From the NCBI GenBank assembly GCA_012512925.1, contig JAAZDE010000028.1:1-32627 (forward strand): DNA of 32,627 nucleotides. The letters run 5' to 3'. The notes beneath the pieces are model-generated. The model was not told where the DNA came from. It made no database searches and saw nothing but the letters and a program-made list of their open reading frames with translations. The position numbers and the translations under genes are program-made. This stretch comes from Desulfuromonadaceae bacterium (GTDB lineage: Bacteria > Desulfobacterota > Desulfuromonadia > Desulfuromonadales > JAAYDE01). Shown in pieces: positions 8,417 to 15,982 of the stretch. Positions within the stretch are counted from its first letter, which is position 1; each line of letters starts with the position of its first letter.

Positions 8417-9301
8417 ATGGCGGGCGGAAAGATTTTCATTCTTGGCGTTCTCCTTGTTCAATTTATGGTTTTCGTCCCGGGCTGTTCGAATGAGGATCCT
8501 CCCGCCAAGGTCGAACCGGTTTCGGTGGCTGAAATCACTCTGCCCGGACCAGCATCACAACCCGGAAAGGAGGAGAAGGAGGATTTCTACGACAATGGAG
8601 AGGAATGCATCGGCCACGAATATATCGTGGTTCCCGGCATGACCGTCACCATGGACTTCCAGGTAAGAATGAAAAAGAACATCATTGCCGATCTGGGGGA
8701 AAAAGCCCTTCGGGAGGAGGAGATCACCCCTGAAATCGTCACCACGACCCTTCAGACCTGGGAGCAAGCCGGCGTCATTTCCCAAATAGAATCCATCTTT
8801 TTCGACCGCGAAGAAAGCACCATCCTCCTTTGGGGAGTTCGTGTCCCCCTTAAAAAAACCGAAATGGTCAGCACAAAGGGCCAGGGGAACGCTCCGACCG
8901 AACCCATTCTGGTCAACGCCGGAACGTCGGCAGAAGTGGCCCTTTCATTTCCTCCCGAAAGAGATTTCGGGATCATCCTCCAAATCGGCGGCCACGGCAA
9001 CCCAAGGGAACTGGCGGACCTTTCCTACGATAAACTCATCGAGCGGACCGGCGGGAAGAAACACCTGATCTATGAAGACAAAGACTATGCCATCGAGCAG
9101 ATCCCCGTCCCCTTGACTCGTTTTTACACTACTCTGGCACTGAAAACCTCGTTTCCTTTGGGCTCTCCGGCTAAAACGGCGGAACGGAATTACTGTCTGG
9201 AAATTCTGGGCACCCCGCTCTGCCTCTCCCTCTCCATCAACCCACAGACGGACAACCGATTTCACGTCTATGGTCCCTGGGATATCTGGGATTGCCGTTG
9301 A
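8417..9301 (+). CDS. Lipoprotein of unknown function
   Basis: I do not recognise this family. The 294-aa product starts at ATG 8417 behind GGAGG (8408-8412). It has a lipoprotein signal: Lys5, a hydrophobic stretch and VPGC with the lipidated Cys23, followed by Ser-Asn, which does not suggest inner-membrane retention. The mature part is soluble, acidic and rich in short beta-type segments, with few cysteines (for example NYCLEILGTPLCL near the end and a C-terminal DCR). The segment MTVTMDFQVRMKKNIIADLG superficially recalls the start of FKBP domains, but the rest does not follow that fold and I do not assign it. A small helical protein follows 116 nt downstream, and a copy of the mdh/acs box lies upstream. 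Confidence 0.75.
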   Translation: MAGGKIFILGVLLVQFMVFVPGCSNEDPPAKVEPVSVAEITLPGPASQPGKEEKEDFYDNGEECIGHEYIVVPGMTVTMDFQVRMKKNIIADLGEKALREEEITPEIVTTTLQTWEQAGVISQIESIFFDREESTILLWGVRVPLKKTEMVSTKGQGNAPTEPILVNAGTSAEVALSFPPERDFGIILQIGGHGNPRELADLSYDKLIERTGGKKHLIYEDKDYAIEQIPVPLTRFYTTLALKTSFPLGSPAKTAERNYCLEILGTPLCLSLSINPQTDNRFHVYGPWDIWDCR

Positions 9302-9417
9302 CGATGGCTTTGCAGGGGGTGCGCGAATCCCTCCCCACCTATGATCTTGACTCGCTTTTCTGCCATGTTATCGTTTAAGCAAAAGTTGGGTCGTTGAAGC
9401 GGAAAAAGGAGGGGAAG

Positions 9418-9774
9418 ATGGCCGAACAGGAGAAACCGAGGGAAGAAAAGACAAGCCGGGAAAACTTTTGGGACTCGACGCGAAAAACACTTAATGTCGC
9501 CGCCGCCGGCGCGCAGCGATACACCCGCATGGTCCAGAAAAAAATCAACCTGGCCGTCACCCAGAGAAAAATCCCTGCGGTTCATGCCGAATTGGGAAAA
9601 TTGATCGACGATCTCCACGCCAAAGGGGAAACAAGGTTTCTCGAAAATGGCGAAGTAGTTGAACTTCTTGGAAAACTGGACCACCTCCGGCAGATGGTTG
9701 CGGCCCTTGAAGGAGACCTCGAGCAATCCCGAAGAGGAGAACCGGAGACCCCCGAAGGCACCTCCAGCCACTAG
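9418..9774 (+). CDS. Small, charged helical protein of unknown function
   Basis: A 118-residue protein. ATG 9418 is chosen because AAGGAGGGG (9407-9414) precedes it; the frame is open to a TTG at 9394 with no SD. The N-terminal 30 residues are Lys/Glu-rich and probably disordered. A helical segment follows (TRKTLNVAAAGAQRYTRMVQ, then KKINLAVTQRKIPAVHAELG), then a predicted coiled-coil (EVVELLGKLDHLRQMVAALE) and a polar tail. No signal peptide or membrane segment is visible. The layout recalls small cytoplasmic proteins with zinc-ribbon tails, but no cysteines are present here. A terminator follows at 9808-9838, so it ends its transcription unit. Confidence 0.7.
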   Translation: MAEQEKPREEKTSRENFWDSTRKTLNVAAAGAQRYTRMVQKKINLAVTQRKIPAVHAELGKLIDDLHAKGETRFLENGEVVELLGKLDHLRQMVAALEGDLEQSRRGEPETPEGTSSH

Positions 9775-9807
9775 GGCAAAAAACCGCACCTCGGCTCCCC
9801 TGACGAT

Positions 9808-9838
9808 ACCCCGTTCAGTTTTCCAACGGTGGTTTTTT
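9808..9838 (+). terminator. Rho-independent terminator after the small helical protein
   Basis: ACCCCGTT (9808-9815) pairs with AACGG-T-GGT (9825-9833) with one bulged T, and a run of six T (9833-9838) overlaps and follows the stem. It is well placed to end the 8417-9774 unit. Confidence 0.65.
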
Positions 9839-9943
9839 CAGTCAAGGGCTCAGAAGTGGCCCGAGGGATCCGATTTCACCTTGTCTGCCTTCTCGCCAAT
9901 TTTGGCAAAACCGGTTCTGTAGCCACTTGGGGGAGGACCATTT

Positions 9944-11800
9944 TCATGTGAAGGCCAAGGGAGATGCCTGCCCTTCGCCGAAATATTTCCGCGCCTCTTC
10001 CAGTTCCCTTTTTTCCCTCTCCATCTCCAGGAAAAAGCCCTCCGGAATATGGTCCTCGGCGGCAAAAGCCGCCTCCATGCGTCCAATCCGTTCCAGCAGT
10101 CGATCGATCCGCAGGGCAAAGTGACTTTCGTAATCCTCGACCCGATAATCCTTTGCAAAAATTTCCAGGAAGAGTGATCTCAGGTCGTCATAACGGGGAA
10201 TCCAGCCAATAGGGGTTCGGAGCGCCTGGAATTCGCCATGAACACGCCCTTCCATCCACCACAGCCAGACTTTCTTGTCCAGCTTGCCGTTGAGAAACCT
10301 GCCGTTTTCCCGTAGAAAATAGTTGGTTCTGAAAATCCGCGGAGGGACCCGCAGAGCCTCGCCGAATTGAAGGTATTTGCTCAGATATCGCCCCAAGGGG
10401 ATGGAAAGAAATTCCACGATGGCCATGGGATTGTGTTTGAGCACCCCCTGCCGACCGAGAGTGGCCGCGGTTGTTTCCGACTCGATGGTAGCGCCGCAAT
10501 AGACTCCATGGGCCCAGGTCAACGCTTCGAGTACCGGCACCGAGGTGTCCGGGTCCCGGCCACCGAAAATAACCCCCCCTACGGGCACCCCTTGCGGATC
10601 GTTGGCACGAGGGTCGGCGTTCTCAAGTTCGTCGATGCGCAGGGTGTAGCGGGAATTCTTGCTGGAGAAGGGGATTTCCTTTCCTTCGGCGTCCCGCTTG
10701 CCCCGATGCCATTCCCCCGAATGATTGAAACCATGATCAGGGATTTCCCGCCCCATGTTCGACCAGTAGGGCACCCCGTCCTTGACCAACACATTGGAGA
10801 AGATGATCTCCCGCGGCGTGGTCAGCACCCGCCATAAAAGGGGATCGTCAGCGGCGTTGATATCCTCGATGATACCGAAGATCCCCTGCTCGACGTTGGC
10901 GGCCCAGGCCCCTCCGTCGGTTCCGGGGCCGATAAAGGCCAGGTCGTCGCCAACGATGGTGTGACCGGGAATCATCGCCGTCGAGGTCTTGCCGGAGGCG
11001 CTGGGAAAGGCGCCGGTGAAATAGGTGATGCGATTTTTGACCGGACGAAACACTCCTGAGATGAACATATGCTCACACATCCACTCCTCGCGCAGGGATT
11101 GGTGGATGGAAAGTCGAAAGGCCAGCTTCTTCAGGCCGAGACTGCTGCCGGCATACTGGTTGTTGATAGTGAAGACCCGGTTTTCCTGCAGATCGATGAA
11201 AGTCCGCCGCCAATGGAGGTTCCTGCTGTTCCCCCGTTCGTCCACCTCGCCAACGCCATGGATGAAATGGAAAAATTCCGGTGACCCGTTCAGCCGCCGG
11301 AATTCCTCATAGCCCTGCCGATAAAGAAGGTTCTGGCAATGGGCCACATAAAAGGAATCGGTGATCTGCAGCGAGGGAATGGAAAATCGAGAGTTGACCG
11401 GTCCCAGATCGTAAAAACAGACCAGCATCTCCCTGCCGGCCATGATGCCGCCCATCAGGCCATGAATCTCCGCCAGGCCTTCACTCCTCCCGATGGCATT
11501 GATCCCGCGGCCCATCGACTCTCCCGGGACCGCCAGAATCCGGGTGTTCCGCGTATCCCTGGCCTGATCGTAATAGCCGTCGAAGTGAACGGTATGGCCA
11601 GGGACCGCCAGGGGGAATTCCTCCCCCTTCGCCAGAGCCATCTCCCGGACATACTCCATATCATCTTGGGAGCCGGTCAGGACCGTCACCTTGGCGGGAC
11701 GGCACAGGCGGACCACATCCTCCACAATGGCCGTCAAGCGCGGATTGGCCAACTGCCGCAATTTCTTCCGGCCCTGGTATGCGGGTGAGGTTGCCATCAT
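9944..11800 (-). CDS. pckG: Phosphoenolpyruvate carboxykinase (GTP-type)
   Basis: Converts oxaloacetate and GTP to PEP and CO2, the entry to gluconeogenesis, or can run in reverse. At 618 aa it matches GTP-PEPCKs rather than the shorter ATP type. Visible motifs are the substrate-side VPGESMGRGINAIGR (91-105), the kinase-1a P-loop FPSASGKT (265-272), the following GDDLAFIGPGTDGG with metal- and nucleotide-binding acids, and the guanine-side RTNYFLRENGRFLNGK near residue 470. Position 269 is Ser, where many GTP-PEPCKs have a hyper-reactive Cys (FPSACGKT). The gene starts 12 nt after the HIT gene stop, with no strong SD before ATG 11800 (ATG ATG), so it may depend on translation of the upstream gene. 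Confidence 0.93.
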   Translation of the reverse strand: MMATSPAYQGRKKLRQLANPRLTAIVEDVVRLCRPAKVTVLTGSQDDMEYVREMALAKGEEFPLAVPGHTVHFDGYYDQARDTRNTRILAVPGESMGRGINAIGRSEGLAEIHGLMGGIMAGREMLVCFYDLGPVNSRFSIPSLQITDSFYVAHCQNLLYRQGYEEFRRLNGSPEFFHFIHGVGEVDERGNSRNLHWRRTFIDLQENRVFTINNQYAGSSLGLKKLAFRLSIHQSLREEWMCEHMFISGVFRPVKNRITYFTGAFPSASGKTSTAMIPGHTIVGDDLAFIGPGTDGGAWAANVEQGIFGIIEDINAADDPLLWRVLTTPREIIFSNVLVKDGVPYWSNMGREIPDHGFNHSGEWHRGKRDAEGKEIPFSSKNSRYTLRIDELENADPRANDPQGVPVGGVIFGGRDPDTSVPVLEALTWAHGVYCGATIESETTAATLGRQGVLKHNPMAIVEFLSIPLGRYLSKYLQFGEALRVPPRIFRTNYFLRENGRFLNGKLDKKVWLWWMEGRVHGEFQALRTPIGWIPRYDDLRSLFLEIFAKDYRVEDYESHFALRIDRLLERIGRMEAAFAAEDHIPEGFFLEMEREKRELEEARKYFGEGQASPLAFT

Positions 11801-11812
11801 GGTCTGGGCCGT

Positions 11813-12199
11813 TTATATGTGCTTCATCCGTTCGGGCACGGCGCCGCGAATACCTCCCTGGGGATCCTTGGCGTCTCCTTTGCGGCGCGGAATCAGATGA
11901 ATGTGGGCATGAAAGACGGCTTGCCCCGCCGACTCGCCGCAGTTGATGCCGATATTGAAACCGGTGATGGTGGGGTCCTTGTCCATCAGTTCCCGCCGCA
12001 GGCGGAGCAGACAGGTCTCGGCATCACGCCGCTCGTTGGAGGTCATGGAAAAAAAATCCTCGGAATGGCGGATGGGAACCACCAGGTGGTGGCCGGTGGT
12101 CACCGGATAACGGTCTTCGATGGCGTAGACGGAGCCGACTTCCATAACGATACGTCTCAGAGTCTTTTCCTGGCAGAAAATGCATTCTTCCGATTTCAT
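11813..12199 (-). CDS. HIT family nucleotide hydrolase/transferase
   Basis: A histidine-triad protein, expected to act on nucleotide phosphoramidates or dinucleoside polyphosphates. The catalytic triad is HAHIH at 97-101, in the usual setting GQAVFHAHIHLIPRR. The N-terminal CIFC (Cys6, Cys9) with His45 matches the zinc site found in many bacterial HIT proteins. ATG 12199 is preferred (SD CAGGAGAG, eight bases of spacing) over the upstream ATG at 12232, giving 128 aa. It sits 60 nt after the DUF4130 gene and 12 nt before PEPCK, so it probably belongs to the same minus-strand transcript. Whether it serves nucleotide clean-up for either neighbour is unknown. Confidence 0.9.
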   Translation of the reverse strand: MKSEECIFCQEKTLRRIVMEVGSVYAIEDRYPVTTGHHLVVPIRHSEDFFSMTSNERRDAETCLLRLRRELMDKDPTITGFNIGINCGESAGQAVFHAHIHLIPRRKGDAKDPQGGIRGAVPERMKHI

Positions 12200-12259
12200 G
12201 AGTTTCTCTCCTGAGAAAAAGGATGGTGGCAATGGGACTGTATCCCTCGAAAAAATCTG

Positions 12260-13003
12260 TCAGGTCCGCGTGAGTTCGGTGAGATAGCGCCAGTACCGGA
12301 CCGGCATGAACTGGCGCTGCAATGTCGGATTACGGCGACCCTCCACGGCGATTCGCCGGTGATAGTTTCGCCAGCATTCCTGAAAAAAGTTTTCCCGGTC
12401 CGAAACCGCCGGGTTTTCCACCTTCTGGTCCAGAACCGCCGGAACGAATTCCCTCCCGTCCCAGAAAATCCCCAAATCCCGGCGACGATCATGGATCAGC
12501 CAGCGTTCCTTCCCCATTCGTCGGGCGAAATGGGGGGCCAGGGCGGCGGCGATATTGTAATCGGGTTCAAAGGGGGCGTAAAAACTGCCGTCGGCCAATT
12601 GGCGGAAACGGAGCAGACCGGTGAAGCGATGCGCTTCGTGGGCGACGCGGCGCGCGGTCCGAACGGCTTCCGCCACCACGGGATGAGTCAGCCAGCCCCC
12701 AATATCCTTGCCCTGTTCCATAGTGACACGGATATAGTCGCGAATCAGCCTCTCCCGCGGCGCCGTATCGGCCAGAAAAAGCAGCAGAAGAAGGCGCAGA
12801 CCTCTTTTCCCCGCGTAACAGTGGAAATCGGTCAACAGCGCCCGGGCAGCCTCTTCGCTGGTCGCCACCCTGTCACCGCCGAAAAGCAGCTCTTCGGAGC
12901 CTTCGACAGGAAGGATCTCCCCGCCCTTCGCCCCCTTCTCCAGAACCAGCTTGACGGCGGTCAGCATCCCTTCGAAGCTGCCGTCGTAAACTAGCGGAGT
13001 CAT
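12260..13003 (-). CDS. DUF4130 protein, partner of radical SAM nucleic-acid repair candidate
   Basis: A 247-residue protein of the DUF4130 type, a family that accompanies a helix-hairpin-helix radical SAM protein and has been labelled a probable DNA metabolism protein. Visible landmarks are the N-terminal YDGSFEGMLTAV, the mid-region VRTARRVAHEAHRFTGLLRF, and SFYAPFEPDYNIAAALAPHF followed by ERWLIHDRRRDLGIFWDG. In some genomes this domain is fused to a uracil-DNA-glycosylase domain; here it stands alone. Its ATG overlaps the stop of the radical SAM gene (ATGA), so the two are translationally coupled. The enzymatic role is not established. Confidence 0.85.
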   Translation of the reverse strand: MTPLVYDGSFEGMLTAVKLVLEKGAKGGEILPVEGSEELLFGGDRVATSEEAARALLTDFHCYAGKRGLRLLLLLFLADTAPRERLIRDYIRVTMEQGKDIGGWLTHPVVAEAVRTARRVAHEAHRFTGLLRFRQLADGSFYAPFEPDYNIAAALAPHFARRMGKERWLIHDRRRDLGIFWDGREFVPAVLDQKVENPAVSDRENFFQECWRNYHRRIAVEGRRNPTLQRQFMPVRYWRYLTELTRT

Positions 13004-14253
13004 CCGAACAGCCTCAACTGGTTGGCGTCGGATGCCCGCTTCGATCCGGTCAGCAGTTCCCGGCGGACCCTTTCGGGGGAGTGATTGAATTTCGGCTCGG
13101 CGCCGTAACGTCCCCCACAGGTGATGAAGAAGCGGGCCCTTTTGAGCACCACTCCGATACGCTGAAGATCTTCCACAGCGAGCCGGGCGTACCTCCGCGC
13201 CGCAATAATCCGTTTCGCCGAGGTCACCCCGATCCCCGGCACCCGCAACAGCGTTTCATAGCCGGCGGAATGGATCTCCACCGGAAAGGAAGCCGGATGG
13301 CGCAAAGCCCAGGCGGTTTTGGGGTCGAAGTGCTCGTCCAGATCGGGCTGGGAAGGGGTCAGGATCTCCTCGGCACGGAAACCATAATAGCGCATCAGCC
13401 AATCGGCCTGATAGAGCCGATGCTCACGAAGTGCCGGCGGCTGGCGCAAGGCCGGTAGACGACTGTCCGCGTTGACCGGTACATAGGCGGAATAATAGAC
13501 CCGTTTGAGACTGAATCGGTTGTAAAGGGATTCGGTCAGATGAAGAATCTGCAGATCGCTTTCCGGAGTGGCCCCGATCACCAGCTGGCTACTCTGCCCG
13601 GCAGGCGCGAAGGAAGGCGCCTTGCGGAATTTTTTCCGCTCGGCCCGGTTTTCCACAATCCCCTCGCCAATCTGGCGCATCGGATGCAAAATGGCCTGAC
13701 GGGTCTTGTCCGGAGCCAGCAGTTTCAACGACTTTTCGGTGGGCAACTCGATATTGACGCTCAGCCGATCAGCCGCCAGACCGGCGCGGCGGATCAGGTT
13801 CGGATCCGCCCCCGGGATCGCCTTGAGATGGATGTAACCGTTGAAACGGTGGCGAAAACGCAAGGTTTCCGCCACTTTGGCCAGGCATTCCATGGTATCG
13901 TCGGGGCTGCGCCAGATGCCGGAGCTGAGAAACAGCCCCTCGATGTAGTTTCTTTTATAAAATTCCAGGGTCAGCTCCGCCACTTCATCGACGGTGAAAG
14001 TCGCCCGGGGAATGTCGTTGCTGCGTCGATTGAGGCAAAAAGCGCAGTCGTAGATGCAGACATTGGAAAAGAGAATTTTAAGCAAAGAAATGCAACGGCC
14101 GTCCTCTGACCAGCTGTGGCAGCACCCGGCCACGGCAGCTGAACCGATCCCTGACGGAGATCCGCGACGGCGGCTGCCGCTGGACGAACAGGAGACATCG
14201 TACTTGGCCGAAGCGGCCAGAATGTCGAGTTTCTGTGCGGTATTCAGGAACAT
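13000..14253 (-). CDS. Radical SAM protein, putative DNA modification/repair
   Basis: A 417-residue radical SAM enzyme of the class annotated as putative DNA modification or repair protein. The cluster motif CIYDCAFC gives Cys66, Cys70 and Cys73 (CX3CX2C). The N terminus QKLDILAASAKYDVSCSSSG is characteristic of this family, with additional cysteines (Cys44, Cys45, Cys54) before the core. Near the C terminus a helix-hairpin-helix segment, LLRVPGIGVTSAKRIIAARR, suggests nucleic-acid binding. The last bases overlap the DUF4130 start. The substrate is unknown. The start ATG 14253 has no SD; instead an AT-rich box like that of mdh abuts it, which may mean weak or regulated translation. Confidence 0.88.
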   Translation of the reverse strand: MFLNTAQKLDILAASAKYDVSCSSSGSRRRGSPSGIGSAAVAGCCHSWSEDGRCISLLKILFSNVCIYDCAFCLNRRSNDIPRATFTVDEVAELTLEFYKRNYIEGLFLSSGIWRSPDDTMECLAKVAETLRFRHRFNGYIHLKAIPGADPNLIRRAGLAADRLSVNIELPTEKSLKLLAPDKTRQAILHPMRQIGEGIVENRAERKKFRKAPSFAPAGQSSQLVIGATPESDLQILHLTESLYNRFSLKRVYYSAYVPVNADSRLPALRQPPALREHRLYQADWLMRYYGFRAEEILTPSQPDLDEHFDPKTAWALRHPASFPVEIHSAGYETLLRVPGIGVTSAKRIIAARRYARLAVEDLQRIGVVLKRARFFITCGGRYGAEPKFNHSPERVRRELLTGSKRASDANQLRLFG

Positions 14254-14271
14254 AAATAAAATGCCGTTTTA
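14251..14271 (+). promoter_or_regulatory. Copy of the shared AT-rich box at the radical SAM start codon
   Basis: The sequence CATAAATAAAAT-GC-CGTTTTA matches mdh positions 2569-2589 at 19 of 21 bases. Its inner symmetric arms are TAAAA and TTTTA around TGCCG. The first three bases are the complement of the radical SAM ATG, so the box occupies the region where that gene's SD would be. Confidence 0.35.
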
Positions 14272-14423
14272 AAAATGCAAGATACTCTTTCCATTATCAT
14301 TTTACCAACTTTTTGACAAGATGAAAAAATCCGCCGGGGAGCGGCGGCTGAAAAATTTTCCATGATCTTGCGGCTAATCCCTGGATGCTGTCAATAGGCG
14401 GTTTCCTTATGAGCCACTTCTGA

Positions 14424-14429
14424 TAAAAT
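14424..14429 (+). promoter_or_regulatory. Candidate extended -10 promoter for the acyltransferase gene
   Basis: TGA followed by TAAAAT (14421-14429) forms an extended -10 about 30 nt before the ATG at 14460. No good -35 is visible, which is acceptable for an extended -10. Confidence 0.3.
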
Positions 14430-14459
14430 GCCGGACATCCCGATTGCAGAGGCGATTCT

Positions 14460-15260
14460 ATGAGAAATTTGATCCTCAAACCCGATGGCTGTTATCTCAC
14501 CCCGGAAAAAAAAATAGGCCTGCTGTCGAGCCTTTTTCCATCCCTTGTCTTCCATTCCAGACAAATATGGATAGTGTGGAAAGCCAGCCGAAGGGCCAAA
14601 GCGGGCCAATACGAGGAAATTGACTGGGGCCAAAGCAGCGACGACATCCTGACCGCTTTGGAATCGGTGGGCGCCCGTCTGGAAATCAAGGGTCTCGACA
14701 AGGTCAGGAAGGTCGAGGGACCCTGTGTCATTATCGGCAATCATATGAGCACCCTGGAGACTTTTGTCCTCCCATCGCTTCTCATTCCGGCCAAACCCCA
14801 CACCTTCGTGGTCAAAGAGGCGCTGCTCAATTATCCGGTTTTCAAATATGTCATGAAAAGCCGGGATCCCATCGCCGTAACCCGCAGCAACCCACGAGAA
14901 GACTTCAAAATCGTCATGAATGAGGGGCAGAAAAAGTTGGAAAAAGGCATTTCGGTCGTGGTCTTCCCGCAAACGACCCGCACCGTCGATTTTACACCGT
15001 CCCATTTCAACACCATCGGCGTCAAACTGGCCAAAAGGACCGGAGTTCCCGTCGTGCCGCTGGCCCTGAAGACCGATGCCTGGGGAAATGGACCGGATTG
15101 TTTAAAGGATTTCGGGAAAATCGATCGGTCCAAAAGGATCCACTTTGAATTCGGGGAGGTCATGAGAATCGCGGGCAGCGGACAGGAGGAAAACGATCGG
15201 ATCGTGTCCTTCATCCTGGAACGTCTGGAAAAGTGGCGGGAGGAAGACCAAAAGCGCTGA
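14460..15260 (+). CDS. Atypical PlsC-like acyltransferase
   Basis: A 266-residue lysophospholipid acyltransferase-fold protein, probably acting at the inner membrane on a phospholipid or related acceptor. The family's HX4D motif appears as NHMSTLET, i.e. His95 and Glu100 (HX4E), and the phosphate-binding FPEGTR motif appears as FPQTTR (169-174). A third motif, GVPVVPLALKTD, is normal. The N-terminal region (residues 18-45) contains a moderately hydrophobic stretch but no clear signal peptide. ATG 14460 has a modest SD (CAGAGG). With both signature motifs altered, the acyl acceptor cannot be assigned as glycerol-3-phosphate or lyso-PA with confidence. It stands alone between divergent and convergent neighbours. 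Confidence 0.8.
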   Translation: MRNLILKPDGCYLTPEKKIGLLSSLFPSLVFHSRQIWIVWKASRRAKAGQYEEIDWGQSSDDILTALESVGARLEIKGLDKVRKVEGPCVIIGNHMSTLETFVLPSLLIPAKPHTFVVKEALLNYPVFKYVMKSRDPIAVTRSNPREDFKIVMNEGQKKLEKGISVVVFPQTTRTVDFTPSHFNTIGVKLAKRTGVPVVPLALKTDAWGNGPDCLKDFGKIDRSKRIHFEFGEVMRIAGSGQEENDRIVSFILERLEKWREEDQKR

Positions 15261-15293
15261 TCGTCCCTTCCTTCGGCAGGGCACCAAAAACAA

Positions 15294-15318
15294 AGGCCGG
15301 AGGTTGATCCTCCGGCCT
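15294..15318 (-). terminator. Rho-independent terminator after the SlyD-type PPIase gene
   Basis: A perfect 10-bp GC-rich stem (15294-15303 with 15309-15318) surrounds a TTGAT loop. On the minus strand it is followed by TTTGTTTTT, so it should end the PPIase gene, whose stop is 21 nt before it. It lies between two convergent genes and may also help stop the acyltransferase transcript. Confidence 0.8.
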
Positions 15319-15338
15319 CGTCGCTGCCATACGGAACC

Positions 15339-15770
15339 TTATTGGATCTGCAGCAGGGTCACCTCAAAAATGAGCTTCCGGCCGGCCATGGGATGATTGG
15401 TATCCACTTTGACCGAATCCTCACCAACTTCAAGTATTTTGGCCAATCCGATCTGGCCGTCGGGCTGCATCCACTCGATGAAGCGATCGGCCTCAAGTTC
15501 CATTTCCTCCGGAAGATGGGCACGATCGATGTCAACAACCAGATCTTCCCGATAGGCGCCATACCCCTCTTCGGGCAGAACCTCTATCGTCCTGGTTTCG
15601 TTCAACGCCATCCCCAGAACCCCCTTCTCGAAGGCGGGGATCATCTGCCCCTGGCCCAGAACAAACTCCAGCGGTTTGCCATGCTCATCGGAGCTGTCAA
15701 AGACGGAACCGTCTTCATAGCGCCCGGTGTATTTGACTTTGACCGAATCCCCATTTTTTGCCTGCGTCAT
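15339..15770 (-). CDS. FKBP-type peptidyl-prolyl isomerase, SlyD/FkpB-like
   Basis: Catalyses proline cis-trans isomerisation and probably acts as a cytoplasmic folding helper. The FKBP core is VKVKYTGRYEDGSVFDSSDE, followed by LEFVLGQGQMIPAFEKGVLGMA. An insert-in-flap domain follows (YGAYREDLVVDIDRAHLPEE and onward), and the FKBP strand returns with HPMAGRKLIFEVTLLQI. At 143 aa it ends right after the catalytic domain: the His/Cys-rich metal-binding tail of E. coli SlyD is absent, as in FkpB-type members. The SD AAGGAG is eight bases before ATG 15770. No signal peptide is visible. Confidence 0.92.
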   Translation of the reverse strand: MTQAKNGDSVKVKYTGRYEDGSVFDSSDEHGKPLEFVLGQGQMIPAFEKGVLGMALNETRTIEVLPEEGYGAYREDLVVDIDRAHLPEEMELEADRFIEWMQPDGQIGLAKILEVGEDSVKVDTNHPMAGRKLIFEVTLLQIQ

Positions 15771-15864
15771 CCGCTATTCTCCTTGTAATTTCTTCAAAAA
15801 TTCCGTTCACCAATCTGCGCCAGACCGGATACGGGAATCAAATGGGCGTTTAAACAAGTAACTT

Positions 15865-15894
15865 TTATACTATAAGGCCCTCTCCTTTGTAAAA
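15865..15894 (-). promoter_or_regulatory. Candidate promoter of the SlyD-type PPIase gene
   Basis: On the minus strand TTTACA (15889-15894, 5 of 6 to consensus) and TATAAA (15865-15870, 5 of 6) are 18 nt apart. Transcription from here would give a leader of about 85-90 nt. Confidence 0.5.
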
Positions 15895-15982
15895 CAATAT
15901 CCCCTTTCCGGCCTGGCAGAGGCAACCGATTTGTGCTATCAAAGTATATTTTCCCCAGCAGCCATCCAGCCGGTCAAGGGAT

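Noticed and set aside
14313-14318. TTGACA as a plus-strand -35 for the acyltransferase gene
   Set aside because: The position 17 nt downstream is GC-rich (GGGGAG) with no -10, and the gene starts over 140 nt away. The extended -10 at 14424 is a better candidate.
14331-14347. GC-rich hairpin CCGCCG-GGGAG-CGGCGG followed by a T-run on the minus strand
   Set aside because: It looks like a terminator for minus-strand transcription, but no minus-strand gene lies upstream of it; the neighbouring genes diverge from this gap. It could stop stray antisense transcription, but I would not annotate it.
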